This document shows, in pieces, positions 25,861 to 35,018 of a stretch of 64,000 nt of DNA. This DNA comes from Ktedonobacter racemifer DSM 44963 (GTDB lineage: Bacteria; Chloroflexota; Ktedonobacteria; Ktedonobacterales; Ktedonobacteraceae): positions 2,356,001-2,420,000 of the forward strand of contig NZ_ADVG01000004.1 in the NCBI RefSeq assembly GCF_000178855.1, in the 5' to 3' direction. The notes beneath the pieces are model-generated. The model saw nothing but the letters and a program-made list of their open reading frames with translations, did not search any database and was not told where the DNA came from. Both the position numbers and the translations under genes were made by a program. Position 1 is the stretch's first letter, and each line of letters begins with the position of its first letter.

Positions 25861-27156
25861 ATGTCTCACATGCGTGTCCGCGCGGACGTCTCCCGCCGTC
25901 AATTCCTGCAATATTCTGGTTCTATGATGCTGGGCGGCTCCCTGCTGGCGGCCTGCGCCGGTACTGGTGGCAGTGGTAGCAGTGGCGGTAGCAGCGATCT
26001 TCCTGCCTTGACGCAGTGGTATCACCAGTATGGAGAGCCTGGCACTCACGATGCCGTCCTCAAATATGCCAAGCAATATGACAAGGCAAAGGTGTCGGTG
26101 AGCTGGCTGCCTGGCACGGGCAATGAATATCCGGACAAGGTGCGTTCGGCTTTGCTCGGTTCTAATCCCCCCGATGTATTTGAGAACTCATCTCTCTCTC
26201 TCGATCAGGTCAAAGCTGGTTTGCTGGCCCCACTGGACGATATCATTGCCGATGTTAAGAGCGACTTCAAGCCTGCCTCGCTGGCGCCCTTTACTGTCAA
26301 TGGCAAGGTCTACGGCATCAAGATGATCAATGACCCCACCTTTGTCTACTATCGCAAGAGTATGTTCCAGCAGGCTGGCCTGGACATTCCTAAAACGATA
26401 GATGATCTGATTGCCGCGGCCAAAAAGCTGACAACGTCGGATCGCAAGGGTATTTATGTTGGTCCCGATGGAGGCGTAAACGCGCTCTACCTCATTGCTG
26501 GTTGGGCCTCTGGTGGTGATTATCTCTCTTCGGATAATAAAATTGCGTTTAATACGGATCGTATGGCCGCTGCCTATCAGAAATTGCATGAGCTAAGTAC
26601 CTCTGGTGGTATTTTGCCGGATGCGCCTACCTTCTGGTGGGACTCCTCGACCTTCCAGCAGGGCCAGGTAGCGATGCAGTGGTGTGGCCTCTGGGCGATG
26701 CCGCTCATCAAGAAGAGCGCGGTTGGCGATGACTTTGGCGTCTTCCCCTTCCCTGCGCTTGACGCTCAGAGCCAGCCCGCGACCATCAATGGTGGCTGGG
26801 CGCAGATGGTCAGCGCCAAGAGCAAGAATCTTGACGCAGCTAAGGCCTATGTGAAGTGGCTATGGGTTACCAATAGCACTATCCAGAAGGACTGGAATGT
26901 GGGCTATGGTTTCCATGTGCCTCCACGCATTAGCACCTCCGCCCAGACTGATAAACTGACGCAAGGCCAGGCCGCGGACGCCGTGGACATCCTGAATAAG
27001 TATGGACACGCGGTCTCCCCTCTCTGGAACGCTGCTATGGATACAGCCTTGCAGAACGCGGTCAGTCAGATTGTCAAGACTGGCCAGAACGCCAAGGCGA
27101 CCCTGGATGCCGCGGCTGAGAAGTGCAACAGCGAGTTGCAGAAAGAGCTCAGCTAG
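25861..27156 (+). CDS. Sugar ABC transporter substrate-binding lipoprotein
   Basis: 431 residues. The N-terminus has a Tat-like motif SRRQFLQYSG and a lipobox LAAC. The mature protein (ALTQWYHQYGEPGTHDAVLKY ..., PDKVRSALLGSNPPDVFENS, TFVYYRKSMFQQAGLDIPKT) follows the family 1 solute-binding proteins for oligosaccharides. AAGGAG lies upstream. Next come two permeases; no ATPase is in the operon, so a shared MsmK/UgpC-like ATPase elsewhere is expected. Confidence 0.88.
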   Translation: MSHMRVRADVSRRQFLQYSGSMMLGGSLLAACAGTGGSGSSGGSSDLPALTQWYHQYGEPGTHDAVLKYAKQYDKAKVSVSWLPGTGNEYPDKVRSALLGSNPPDVFENSSLSLDQVKAGLLAPLDDIIADVKSDFKPASLAPFTVNGKVYGIKMINDPTFVYYRKSMFQQAGLDIPKTIDDLIAAAKKLTTSDRKGIYVGPDGGVNALYLIAGWASGGDYLSSDNKIAFNTDRMAAAYQKLHELSTSGGILPDAPTFWWDSSTFQQGQVAMQWCGLWAMPLIKKSAVGDDFGVFPFPALDAQSQPATINGGWAQMVSAKSKNLDAAKAYVKWLWVTNSTIQKDWNVGYGFHVPPRISTSAQTDKLTQGQAADAVDILNKYGHAVSPLWNAAMDTALQNAVSQIVKTGQNAKATLDAAAEKCNSELQKELS

Positions 27157-27265
27157 TTCTAAGGTCCTGGAAAGTTCTCTCTAATTTGTCAATTCCAGGC
27201 CCTTATGGAAGCGGGGTCTTCCAAATCTCTTCCGGCTCTTGCCTCGGCTCGCTACGCGAGCCTTC

Positions 27266-27341
27266 GGGGTAAGGGGTGTGCGCGGAAAATGGCTTTGCCA
27301 TTTTCCGCGCACACCCCTTACCCCTGAGCGCCGCAGGCGCG
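27266..27341. repeat. Perfect 28-bp palindrome plus CGCGCCTGCGGCGCT motif
   Basis: Arms 27266-27293 and 27297-27324 are exact complements with a 3-base loop. The inverse of the conserved motif CGCGCCTGCGGCGCT lies at 27327-27341. It sits between the binding-protein gene and the first permease of one operon, where it may tune relative expression. Confidence 0.85.
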
Positions 27342-27416
27342 AAGGCTCTCCTGAGAAAGTGGAGCCTCCCCATGCTTCCAAGAATTGGAAAGCTCTGCTT
27401 ATGGAAGGATGAACTT

Positions 27417-28385
27417 ATGAAGTCTCTTACTACTTCTTCGGTCCCCAAGGCGCAGCCCGCGCGTGAGATGGAACTGAGTGCCCAGAAGCGCATACGGCGA
27501 CACTCACGCCGGATGACGCTGGTCTTTTGGAGCTTTGTTGGCCCTTTGATTCTTGGATTGATAATCTTTTTCTATATTCCCATTATCTGGGGCGTTATCC
27601 TCAGCTTCGCCGATGCGCGCGCGACCATCACCCCGACCAGGTTTGTGGGTTTACAGAACTACATTACGATGCTCACGGATCCTGACTTTACGCATGCCCT
27701 GCTGGTCTTTACCATTTTCGCCTTTTTCATCGTGCCAACGACCTTTGCCTGCTCGCTTGGCCTGGCGCTCCTGGTCAATAGTATAAAATTTGCCCAGAGC
27801 TTCTTCCGCTCAGTCTTCTTCTTGCCCACGGCCTGCTCTTATGTCCTGGCCTCGATTATCTGGAAGATGAGTATCTTTAATGGCTCGACCTACGGTCTGG
27901 CGAACGCTATCCGTCATGCCTTTGGCCTCGATATTATTCTCTGGATCTCCAGTCCGAATCCCCCCTGGTACTGGTTGGTGCTGACGACTGTGCGCCTCTG
28001 GCTGCAAATCGGCATTTACATGATCATTTTTATTGCCGGGTTGCAGGACATTCCGCGCGAGCTTTACGAGGCGGCGTATGTCGATGGTGCAAAGAAAGGT
28101 TGGCAGTCCTTCTGGTCCATCACCTTCCCTTTACTACGTAATGCCTCTATCTCCGTGCTCTTGCTCAACGTGATCGCCGCTTTCCAGGCCTTTGATGAGT
28201 TTTTCAACATTATGACGGGTGGAAACTCGATTCTGGCGCGTCCTCCACTGGTCTACCTCTATAATGTGGCCTTGACCGGGCAAAACTATGGTACTGGTAG
28301 CGCGGGCGGCATTATCCTCACGCTGATTATCATCATCTTTAGCCTGGTCCAGGGGCGTTTACTGGGCTTTGGCACACGTGATTAA
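27417..28385 (+). CDS. Sugar ABC transporter permease (MalF/UgpA type)
   Basis: The start at 27417 (MKSLTTSSVPKAQ) follows GGAAGGAT. About 322 residues with six membrane segments (for example LVFWSFVGPLILGLIIFFYI) and the EAA loop ELYEAAYVDGAKKGWQSFWS that contacts the ATPase. Second gene of the operon. Confidence 0.88.
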   Translation: MKSLTTSSVPKAQPAREMELSAQKRIRRHSRRMTLVFWSFVGPLILGLIIFFYIPIIWGVILSFADARATITPTRFVGLQNYITMLTDPDFTHALLVFTIFAFFIVPTTFACSLGLALLVNSIKFAQSFFRSVFFLPTACSYVLASIIWKMSIFNGSTYGLANAIRHAFGLDIILWISSPNPPWYWLVLTTVRLWLQIGIYMIIFIAGLQDIPRELYEAAYVDGAKKGWQSFWSITFPLLRNASISVLLLNVIAAFQAFDEFFNIMTGGNSILARPPLVYLYNVALTGQNYGTGSAGGIILTLIIIIFSLVQGRLLGFGTRD

Positions 28386-28446
28386 GCGTGCAACTGAAAT
28401 TTCTCATCAGCAGTAGTAATCCTAGCAGAGAATAAAGGAAAAGGGT

Positions 28447-29343
28447 ATGGCAGCATCCACCTCAGAGACCGTACAGTCTCCACCGGTTATCGCACGACAG
28501 AAAACGAGTGTTTCTCCTGGTAAAGTCATCTTGACCATCATACGCTATGCAGCGCTTGTGATCCTGGCGCTCATATTCCTGTTGCCGTTCTATCTGATTG
28601 TAAGAAATGGCCTGGCGACGGATCTTGAAATTACCTCACCCCACTGGACCTTCTTTCCCTCCGCTCTCCATTTCGAGAATATTCAAGAGTTGTTCAGTGA
28701 TCCCGATGTGCCTTTTATAAGCGGCCTGGAAAACTCGGCCTCGATTGCTATCTTGCAGACGGCGGGGCAGATTCTGATTTCCGCCCTGGCTGGCTATGGC
28801 CTGGCGCGTATCCCCTATCGCTGGTCAAACGCGATTCTCTACGCTGTCCTGCTCACGTTGATGATTCCTTTCGCGGTCATCTTCGTTGAAGTATACGTTG
28901 TCGTATCGTATCTCAACTGGGTCAGCACCTTGCAGGGCCTGGTGGTACCCGGCGTCTTTAGCGGCTTTACGGCATTCCTGTTCCGCCAGTTCTTCCTGAG
29001 TTTTCCGCATGAATTGGAGGAGGCAGGTCGTGTGGATGGCCTGGGGTATTGGGGCGTCTTCTGGCGTATTGTGGTGCCCAACTCCTATGGCATCATCGCG
29101 GCCTTAAGCGTGATTACCTTTATTGCCAGCTGGAACTCCTTCCTCTGGCCCCTGGTGATTGGTCAGGACCCTACAGCCTATACCGTGCAGGTCGTGCTCT
29201 CGAACTTCCTGAATGCGCAGGTGCTCAATCTGCATGAGCTGTTTATCGGTGCGGCCATTGCGATTCTGCCCCTGGTGATCGTCTTCTTCGTGCTCCAGCG
29301 TTACATCGTTGAGGGTTACAGACAAAGCGGCCTGAAAGGGTAG
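28447..29343 (+). CDS. Sugar ABC transporter permease (MalG/UgpE type)
   Basis: 298 residues, six membrane segments, EAA loop ELEEAGRVDGLGYWGVFWRI. AAAGGAAAAGG lies upstream. It ends five bases before the long palindrome at 29348-29407, the probable end of the operon. Confidence 0.88.
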   Translation: MAASTSETVQSPPVIARQKTSVSPGKVILTIIRYAALVILALIFLLPFYLIVRNGLATDLEITSPHWTFFPSALHFENIQELFSDPDVPFISGLENSASIAILQTAGQILISALAGYGLARIPYRWSNAILYAVLLTLMIPFAVIFVEVYVVVSYLNWVSTLQGLVVPGVFSGFTAFLFRQFFLSFPHELEEAGRVDGLGYWGVFWRIVVPNSYGIIAALSVITFIASWNSFLWPLVIGQDPTAYTVQVVLSNFLNAQVLNLHELFIGAAIAILPLVIVFFVLQRYIVEGYRQSGLKG

Positions 29344-29347
29344 ATTA

Positions 29348-29407
29348 TAATCACAACTGTAAAGAGGCCGGGTCCCCAAGGACCCGGCCTCTTTACAGTT
29401 GTGATTA
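29348..29407. terminator. Perfect 28-bp palindrome between convergent genes
   Basis: Arms 29348-29375 and 29380-29407 pair exactly around CCAA. It separates the plus-strand permease from the minus-strand ctaG-like gene and can serve both directions, although no T tract follows. Confidence 0.8.
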
Positions 29408-29415
29408 AGCGGCAT

Positions 29416-30288
29416 CTATTCCTCTTCGTCTTCCATGCCTTGTTCCAGGGCTAAGGCGAGCGCCGCGTCGGTCTCTTTCTGCCTGGCCTCTAGTTGGAGC
29501 ATCCAGCGCAGGAAGAGGATGCTGGCCATCACGATCATGAAGATGGCGCCAGGAATCCACATGATAGAGCCGCCTAGTTGCTGATCTGTGACGGGAGAGA
29601 GGCCGATCAGATTATGCTTGTAGATATCGTAAAGGGGTTGCATAAAGGTCAGGCCAGCACCAATGACAACCATGGGCATATCACTGAGCAGGATGTAGAG
29701 CATCTTCTCCAGCAGGTTGAGTTCGTATGCACGCTCAACTCTGGCGCCAAAGAGCGGCCACCAGAAGATAATGCCAGTAACCAGGTAGCAGACCTGGGCC
29801 AGCGCGTGCAGGTTATGGTTGGACATCATGGCATTGAGAATGGGCGGTGCATGCCAGAGCCAGATGTTGGCATTGAAGAGTACGGGCGCGATAAACGGGA
29901 AGGTAAGCCATTTCCAGGTCGTCTGCGCAAACTTGCCTTTTAAGATCGCCTGTGCCAGCCACTCGGGGATACCGACCACGAGGAGGGGCGAGACGATGAG
30001 CGATACCAGCAGGTGTTGCGACATATGACCCGTGAAGGAGACCATCGCAAAGGTATCGAGAGGCGAAATCAATGCCACGAAGAGCACAAAGACACCCAGG
30101 AGAAAAGCAATGGTCTGGCCGCGCTTGAGTTGCGCCTGGGGATGGACCATTGTTCGATAGGGACCGATGGCGTACAGAAAGAGACCGATAATGACCAGGA
30201 GAAAGACCAGGAAGATGGGGTCCCATGTCCATTGAATGTACCAGGGCTTAGAGAAATCCAGGCCCATTTCCCGCATGTGTTCAAGCAT
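29416..30288 (-). CDS. CtaG-type cytochrome c oxidase assembly factor
   Basis: 290 residues, about seven membrane helices. Family signatures: FTGHMSQHLLVSLIVSPLLV and IWLWHAPPILNAMM with conserved His. CtaG of the caa3 type helps insert copper into cytochrome c oxidase in aerobic Gram-positive-like bacteria. Stands alone here; oxidase genes are not in the window. A long palindrome precedes its start. Confidence 0.88.
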   Translation of the reverse strand: MLEHMREMGLDFSKPWYIQWTWDPIFLVFLLVIIGLFLYAIGPYRTMVHPQAQLKRGQTIAFLLGVFVLFVALISPLDTFAMVSFTGHMSQHLLVSLIVSPLLVVGIPEWLAQAILKGKFAQTTWKWLTFPFIAPVLFNANIWLWHAPPILNAMMSNHNLHALAQVCYLVTGIIFWWPLFGARVERAYELNLLEKMLYILLSDMPMVVIGAGLTFMQPLYDIYKHNLIGLSPVTDQQLGGSIMWIPGAIFMIVMASILFLRWMLQLEARQKETDAALALALEQGMEDEEE

Positions 30289-30334
30289 CTTGTCTATGTC
30301 CTCTATAGTTGCAACGGTGTCGGGGATCTGGCCT

Positions 30335-30414
30335 ACGCTGCTGAAGCACGCGTCTACATATAATGATGCGATATACCTCGTCCCATGATATGTAGACGCG
30401 TGCTTCAGCAGCGT
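30335..30414. repeat. Perfect 27-bp inverted repeat with 26-base loop upstream of ctaG-like gene
   Basis: Arms 30335-30361 and 30388-30414 are exact complements. It lies in the upstream region of the ctaG-like gene, not at an operon end, so it is not a simple terminator. Confidence 0.8.
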
Positions 30415-30642
30415 TGTTCAACCACATATGGTACTTGCCTTCTCCCTTTGTCGTTGAAAATTTCTGCTTATATCATAGAGCACTTCTGTCAACTTGACCA
30501 CCCCTGACCATATTATCACTCCCCTTTCAGGTGTAATTCAGGAAGCTGATGTATTCATTCAATGTGAAGTGAATTGCTTCTATGTATCGACAGTCTCTGC
30601 ATTCAAAGCTTAAAGACCTGTGTTTTCTGGAGGATAAATATT

Positions 30643-31212
30643 ATGCGCTTACGAAAGTATACTCTTCTCTATAGTATGGTGTTTGTGTTGCTACTCTTCC
30701 TGGCGGCATGTGGTGGTACAGCCAATAGCGGTAACGGTTCTAACGGGTATACCACTCCTCAATCGAACGCGGTGACTCCCACGCCTACAACTGGAGGGGA
30801 TGGGTATGGCTATGGCAATGGTAGTGGAGGGAATAGTGGCGGAACAAGCGGTGTCGTGATCAAGACGGCCTCAGCCACGATTGAGAGTAAGGCCGCGACC
30901 ATCCTGACAGATGCGAAGGGGATGACGCTGTACTATTTCACGCCTGACACGGCATCGAAGGTTGCCTGTACGGGTGGCTGTGCGCAGAGCTGGCCACCGC
31001 TCCTCTATTCAGGTTCTGACACGCCTCAAGCCAGTAGCAAGCTATCAGGGCAACTGGCGACACTGGATGCTAACGGCGGTAAGCAAGTTGTCTATAATGG
31101 GCACCCATTGTACACATATAGCGGCGATTCGGCCGGTGGACAGACCAATGGCCAGGGGATTGGCGGCAAATGGTTTGTGGCGACCATTGACCTGGGGCAA
31201 AACAAAGCATAA
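30643..31212 (+). CDS. Lipoprotein of the COG4315 (Lipoprotein_15) repeat family
   Basis: The start at 30643 (MRLRKYTLLYS) follows GGAGG. Signal peptide with lipobox LAACGG, a Gly/Asn/Thr-rich linker, then two repeat units: ATILTDAKGMTLYYFTPDT ... CAQSWPPLLYSG and QVVYNGHPLYTYSGDSAGG. The family occurs in secreted proteins of actinobacteria and Ktedonobacteria; role unknown. A terminator at 31248 ends the transcript. Confidence 0.85.
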   Translation: MRLRKYTLLYSMVFVLLLFLAACGGTANSGNGSNGYTTPQSNAVTPTPTTGGDGYGYGNGSGGNSGGTSGVVIKTASATIESKAATILTDAKGMTLYYFTPDTASKVACTGGCAQSWPPLLYSGSDTPQASSKLSGQLATLDANGGKQVVYNGHPLYTYSGDSAGGQTNGQGIGGKWFVATIDLGQNKA

Positions 31213-31247
31213 AAATTCTCTTACCGTGTTTGGCTTTCCGCCAGCTG

Positions 31248-31280
31248 TGTCACGAGAGCTTCCTCTCGTGACATTTTTTT
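31248..31280 (+). terminator. Intrinsic terminator of the lipoprotein gene
   Basis: TGTCACGAGAG (31248-31258), four-base loop and exact complement (31263-31273), followed by seven T. Confidence 0.85.
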
Positions 31281-31367
31281 GTGCATGTGGATGCGCGGTA
31301 AATGTGTATTTCCTTTATAATGTATTGAATATGTTTGATACGAATGCATATCTATGGAGAGCAATTT

Positions 31368-32015
31368 ATGAGCGAAATCCATCTCCTCACCGAGCGTTAC
31401 GAAGATCAGCTTAAAGTATGGCCTCAGCAGGGCAAGCACATTCTTGCGCAGTATGACGAGACATCAGTCGTAGTGTACCAGGCATACAGGCCAGCCATCG
31501 GACACTTTGCCGCCAGGCGCGGTTATTTTGGCGGAGGCTTCTCGCTGGAGCGCATGAGCTGGGTGAAGCCGAATTTTTTGTGGATGATGTACCGAAGTGG
31601 TTGGGCGCAGAAAGAGCACCAGGAGGTCGTGCTGGCAGTACGCCTTAAGCGTGCCGCCTTTGACGAAATCCTGGCGCAGGCGGTACATTCGACCTACAAG
31701 GAAGCGTTGTATGGAAGTCATGAGGCCTGGAAGCAGGCCCTGGAGACCTCACATGTACGCTTGCAATGGGACCCTGATCATGATCCCAGGGGCGTGAAGC
31801 TCGAACGCCGGGTTATTCAACTGGGTTTACGCGGGCCAGTCCTGGCACAGTATGCACGCGAGTGGATTCTTGATATTGAAGATATCTCGCAGTTTGTGTA
31901 TGAACAATATCACTATGTCGAGTCAGGAGCCTTCGATCAGTTAATTATGCCTGCTGAACGGGTTTATCCAATCGTGAATACCCATATAGCTGCAAGATTG
32001 GGAATAATAGTGTAA
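31368..32015 (+). CDS. DUF4291 family protein
   Basis: The start at 31368 (MSEIHLLTERYEDQ) follows GGAGAG. About 215 residues with QYDETSVVVYQAYRPAIGHFA, RMSWVKPNFLWMMYRSGWA and HVRLQWDPDHDPRG, which are the conserved blocks of DUF4291. The function of this family is not known to me. It is monocistronic. Confidence 0.85.
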   Translation: MSEIHLLTERYEDQLKVWPQQGKHILAQYDETSVVVYQAYRPAIGHFAARRGYFGGGFSLERMSWVKPNFLWMMYRSGWAQKEHQEVVLAVRLKRAAFDEILAQAVHSTYKEALYGSHEAWKQALETSHVRLQWDPDHDPRGVKLERRVIQLGLRGPVLAQYAREWILDIEDISQFVYEQYHYVESGAFDQLIMPAERVYPIVNTHIAARLGIIV

Positions 32016-32159
32016 TATATAATAGTTTATTGTATAAGAAGCTTTAAATTGAAAAAGGTCAATAGGGAGGACTTCTGGTGTAGCTTTGAGACGATTTACG
32101 GAGAAGGCGCGTGAGATTAGCATAACCTGATTTATCCGACATCAGAAGAGGATTAGACC

Positions 32160-32549
32160 ATGTTTAACTATACAGAACAGCCCGGTAAAGCCGCAAAAAA
32201 TATTCTGGTTGTGGAAGATGATGCTGAAATTGGCCTGTTTTTGACGGAGGCCATTAAGCAAGAGACGCCACATACTGCTACACTCGCGACCACCGGAAAA
32301 GATGCCTTAAATCACCTTGAGCGCATGCAGCTAGATCTGTTTGTCTGCGATTATCGCCTCCCTGATATGGACGGCTATACGCTCTACCAGGTCATTCGCT
32401 CTATGGAGAGCTACGATGATACACCTGTCATCCTGATCAGCGCCATGCCAGATCTCATGGCTATCTCTGTGCAGCATAAAAAGCTCCTGCGCATGAAGAA
32501 ACCAATTGAGCTCGACGAGTTTCTCTATCTCTTGCAAGAACTGCTTTAA
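32160..32549 (+). CDS. Single-domain response regulator (receiver only)
   Basis: 129 residues: NILVVEDDAEIGLFLTEAI (acidic pocket), LFVCDYRLPDMDGY (phospho-acceptor Asp), VILISAMPD (Thr/Ser position) and MKKPIELDEFL (Lys). There is no output domain. AGAGG precedes the ATG. The partner kinase is not in the window. Confidence 0.88.
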   Translation: MFNYTEQPGKAAKNILVVEDDAEIGLFLTEAIKQETPHTATLATTGKDALNHLERMQLDLFVCDYRLPDMDGYTLYQVIRSMESYDDTPVILISAMPDLMAISVQHKKLLRMKKPIELDEFLYLLQELL

Positions 32550-32580
32550 GGGTAGCGTGCCTATGGTGCCTACGAGATAG

Positions 32581-32640
32581 GGTGCCTAAATATGGGAATA
32601 TAGGCAGACTGCCCCTACTCCCATATTTAGGCACCTTATT
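32581..32640 (+). terminator. Terminator of the response regulator gene
   Basis: GGTGCCTAAATATGGGA (32581-32597) and its exact complement (32619-32635), loop of 21 bases, followed by TTATTTTT. Confidence 0.75.
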
Positions 32641-32693
32641 TTTCTGTCAGTTATTGCCTTGCTGCATATCTAATATAAGGAGTCAACTAATAG

Positions 32694-34280
32694 TCAGCTA
32701 TCTTTAAGCTCCTTTGAATCCGGTGTCCAGCGCCATTTTCCTGCGGCAAATGTCTGCGTGAATGTTTTTCCCCCTGGGAGTGAGAGTTTGAGTGTGAAGG
32801 GCTGTAGCGCCTGAACGGTCAGGTGGGGCGGATCGCTGGCGTTTTGGCGTTGCTCTGCCACGAGTGATACCACATTCTGGCCAAAGTGCAGATTGGTGAT
32901 GCCATTGCGTTCAGTCAAGTTCAGTCGCCAGTTGATTGTATGGGCGGGGGCATCGACGCGCAGGCCGATAACGTCTTCAAGCAGTTCGCTGATCGCAAAG
33001 TTGCCGGACCAGCCGACAAAGTTGGGGCGAGCAGGGTCTCCAGGTGAGGCCGAGTCGGGCGCGTAATTCTCCCAAAGGGTACCAGTGCGCTGGTAGACCC
33101 GGTAGACGTTGTCTATGTCTTGTAATGCAGCCTGGTAGGCGGCATCTTCCTCGCCATAGAGCTTTAGCCCCTGCTCGACCATATAGTTCGTTGGTGCCCA
33201 TACTCCTCCATTCCAGTAGTTTCCTGTCGATGAGTTGTAGTGAGGATCGGCCGCGGCCAGCGAGGCAAAGGGGTGCTCACGGTAGAACTCGTTTGGGTTA
33301 AGCAGATGCTCTTTGATGAGCCGGGAGACCTGGTTGATGTCGGCGAGTTGCGCCAGCAGAGGCCAGAATGAGCCAATGGTCTTCACCGGGCGTTGTTGGC
33401 CATCCTTGATGGGATAGTATATGCCATCCTGCTTGCTCCACATGCGCTGATTGATGAGATTCTTTAAGTGGGCGTACTCCTGCTGAAACTGGCTGGCAAG
33501 CTGGGCGTTGCCAACCGCCTGGGCGATACGCGAGATAGAGAGGGCATTGAGGGCCTGTTGCGCGGACATATCGATCCAGTCCTGGCCAGGCTCAAAGCAG
33601 GTGTCGCAGACGGTATGCTCAGGAGAATTATCCATGCCGCTGCCCACGCCCGTGTTCCAGTAGAGGCCGTCGCTATTGGTGCGATGCGTCTTGACCCAGG
33701 TATAGAACTTTACGAGCCTGGGCAGGACGGTCTTGAGGCGGCTGCTGTCTCCGCTGAGCTGGTAGTATTCCCACTCGCCCCAGGAGAGAATGGGGGGATT
33801 GATTGAGTTGGGATCGTTTTTCCCCTGATAGGGCAGTCCGCTGATACCCTTAAACTGGCGGGCGATAAAGCCATTGGCATCTTGTTTGCGATAGAAGTTA
33901 TCGAAGGAGGCGGTGACGGGAAAGAGGTCGCGCCCGTAGCGGGCGAACATACTCATGAAGACGGTGTCCCATAGGAAAATGTCGCCATTGAAGGCCGGGT
34001 CTATATAGTAGCTCACAAAGCCATTTTGAGGCGTCCCTGCCAGGATGTGCTTGGTAAGGATCTGCCAGGCATCCCAGTACATGGTGATCCATTGGGGATG
34101 CTTATCCAGCACGGGCTGAGGGAGCGCTGCCTGGAGCTGTTCCAGCGTATAGTGATAGGGATTGCCACCATCGGCGAGGCGGGTTGGGCGTGAGAGGGCT
34201 GGGGAGAGTGGAAGTAGATAAAGCAAGAGCACGAGCAGACAGAGGCGTGCCAGGAATGGATGTCGCCTATGGCTTTGCAT
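32694..34280 (-). CDS. Secreted trehalase/GH63-like (alpha/alpha)6 glycoside hydrolase
   Basis: The start at 34280 (MQSHRRHPFLARL) follows GAGGAG. Signal peptide LCLLVLLLYLLPLSPALS. The catalytic domain shows FLWDTVFMSMFARYG, GLYWNTGVGSGMDNSPEH, WIDMSAQQALNALS, GNYWNGGVWAPTNYMVEQGL and TLWENYAPDSASPGD, the motif set of GH37/GH63-type enzymes; the general acid and base should be Asp/Glu in these blocks. A beta-rich C-terminal tail follows. Probable role: breakdown of an alpha-glucoside outside the cell. Exact substrate unknown. Confidence 0.82.
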   Translation of the reverse strand: MQSHRRHPFLARLCLLVLLLYLLPLSPALSRPTRLADGGNPYHYTLEQLQAALPQPVLDKHPQWITMYWDAWQILTKHILAGTPQNGFVSYYIDPAFNGDIFLWDTVFMSMFARYGRDLFPVTASFDNFYRKQDANGFIARQFKGISGLPYQGKNDPNSINPPILSWGEWEYYQLSGDSSRLKTVLPRLVKFYTWVKTHRTNSDGLYWNTGVGSGMDNSPEHTVCDTCFEPGQDWIDMSAQQALNALSISRIAQAVGNAQLASQFQQEYAHLKNLINQRMWSKQDGIYYPIKDGQQRPVKTIGSFWPLLAQLADINQVSRLIKEHLLNPNEFYREHPFASLAAADPHYNSSTGNYWNGGVWAPTNYMVEQGLKLYGEEDAAYQAALQDIDNVYRVYQRTGTLWENYAPDSASPGDPARPNFVGWSGNFAISELLEDVIGLRVDAPAHTINWRLNLTERNGITNLHFGQNVVSLVAEQRQNASDPPHLTVQALQPFTLKLSLPGGKTFTQTFAAGKWRWTPDSKELKDS

Positions 34281-34515
34281 GCTCTGCTCCTCCTCGTAAC
34301 GCTTCAGACATGTACACATTCCCAAGATAAAGCATGGTGAAATAGGGAGATATCAATGTAGAGGTTACGTATGTATTGTGTGTGAGGGTATTCCGATAAA
34401 TAGTACTGCTTGTTTTGACGTAGCCAGGAGAAAGGCGTATAAACTGTAGAGATATATGTGTCGTTCTGTGGAGGTTGGGGAGGAAACTGCCCCTAGTTGA
34501 AGGTATGAGGTCTTG

Positions 34516-34896
34516 ATGAGGCTGGCTCACTATAAACGTCCCTCGGGTATTACCACCATGGCCATATTCGAGCTTGGTGGTGCATTGAGTTGCCTTGGCT
34601 TACTCTTTTTTACTTCTGTTGGTTCACGTGATTTTATCGCTTTGATCGTGGGGGCGCTGCTTGGATTTGTGGTCGTCTATGGTCTCTGGACCCTGCAATT
34701 CTGGGCCTTCTGGTTTACCGCTGGATATGAGGCGATGGAGATTGTGTATGAACTCTTCCTGTTAACACAGCCTGAATATAAAGGGTTACACCTGCTTGGT
34801 CCCCTCTTTGGCATTTTGATGAGTGCGATTACGCTAGGCTATATCTTTCTGGATCGCTCGGTGAAGCCGGTCTTTCAGCGTAAGGCAATTTTATAG
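34516..34896 (+). CDS. Small membrane protein, four helices
   Basis: 126 residues, MRLAHYKRPSGITTMAIFEL, with hydrophobic segments at about 12-30, 38-60, 65-80 and 95-115. It resembles small DUF2127-like inner membrane proteins, weakly. A region with AAGGTATGAGG lies upstream. No partner is evident; the following palindrome at 34953 separates it from the convergent hmgA gene. Confidence 0.6.
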   Translation: MRLAHYKRPSGITTMAIFELGGALSCLGLLFFTSVGSRDFIALIVGALLGFVVVYGLWTLQFWAFWFTAGYEAMEIVYELFLLTQPEYKGLHLLGPLFGILMSAITLGYIFLDRSVKPVFQRKAIL

Positions 34897-34930
34897 CCCA
34901 CCTGCTGTGCATATTGTTGGTGTGACTTTT

Positions 34931-35013
34931 CGCGCCTGCGGCGCTCGCCTGGGTAAGATGATGTGAGGCGCAGCGACAGCCACAGGCTGTCGCTGCGCCT
35001 CACATCATCTTAC
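34931..35013. repeat. CGCGCCTGCGGCGCT motif plus perfect 29-bp palindrome
   Basis: The motif is at 34931-34945; arms 34953-34981 and 34985-35013 pair exactly with a 3-base loop. It lies between convergent genes (membrane protein and hmgA). Confidence 0.85.
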
Positions 35014-35018
35014 TCTTG

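Noticed and set aside
27181..27493. Minus-strand ORFs around the long palindrome upstream of the first sugar permease.
   Set aside because: They are made by the palindrome and its flanking motif; no family resemblance.
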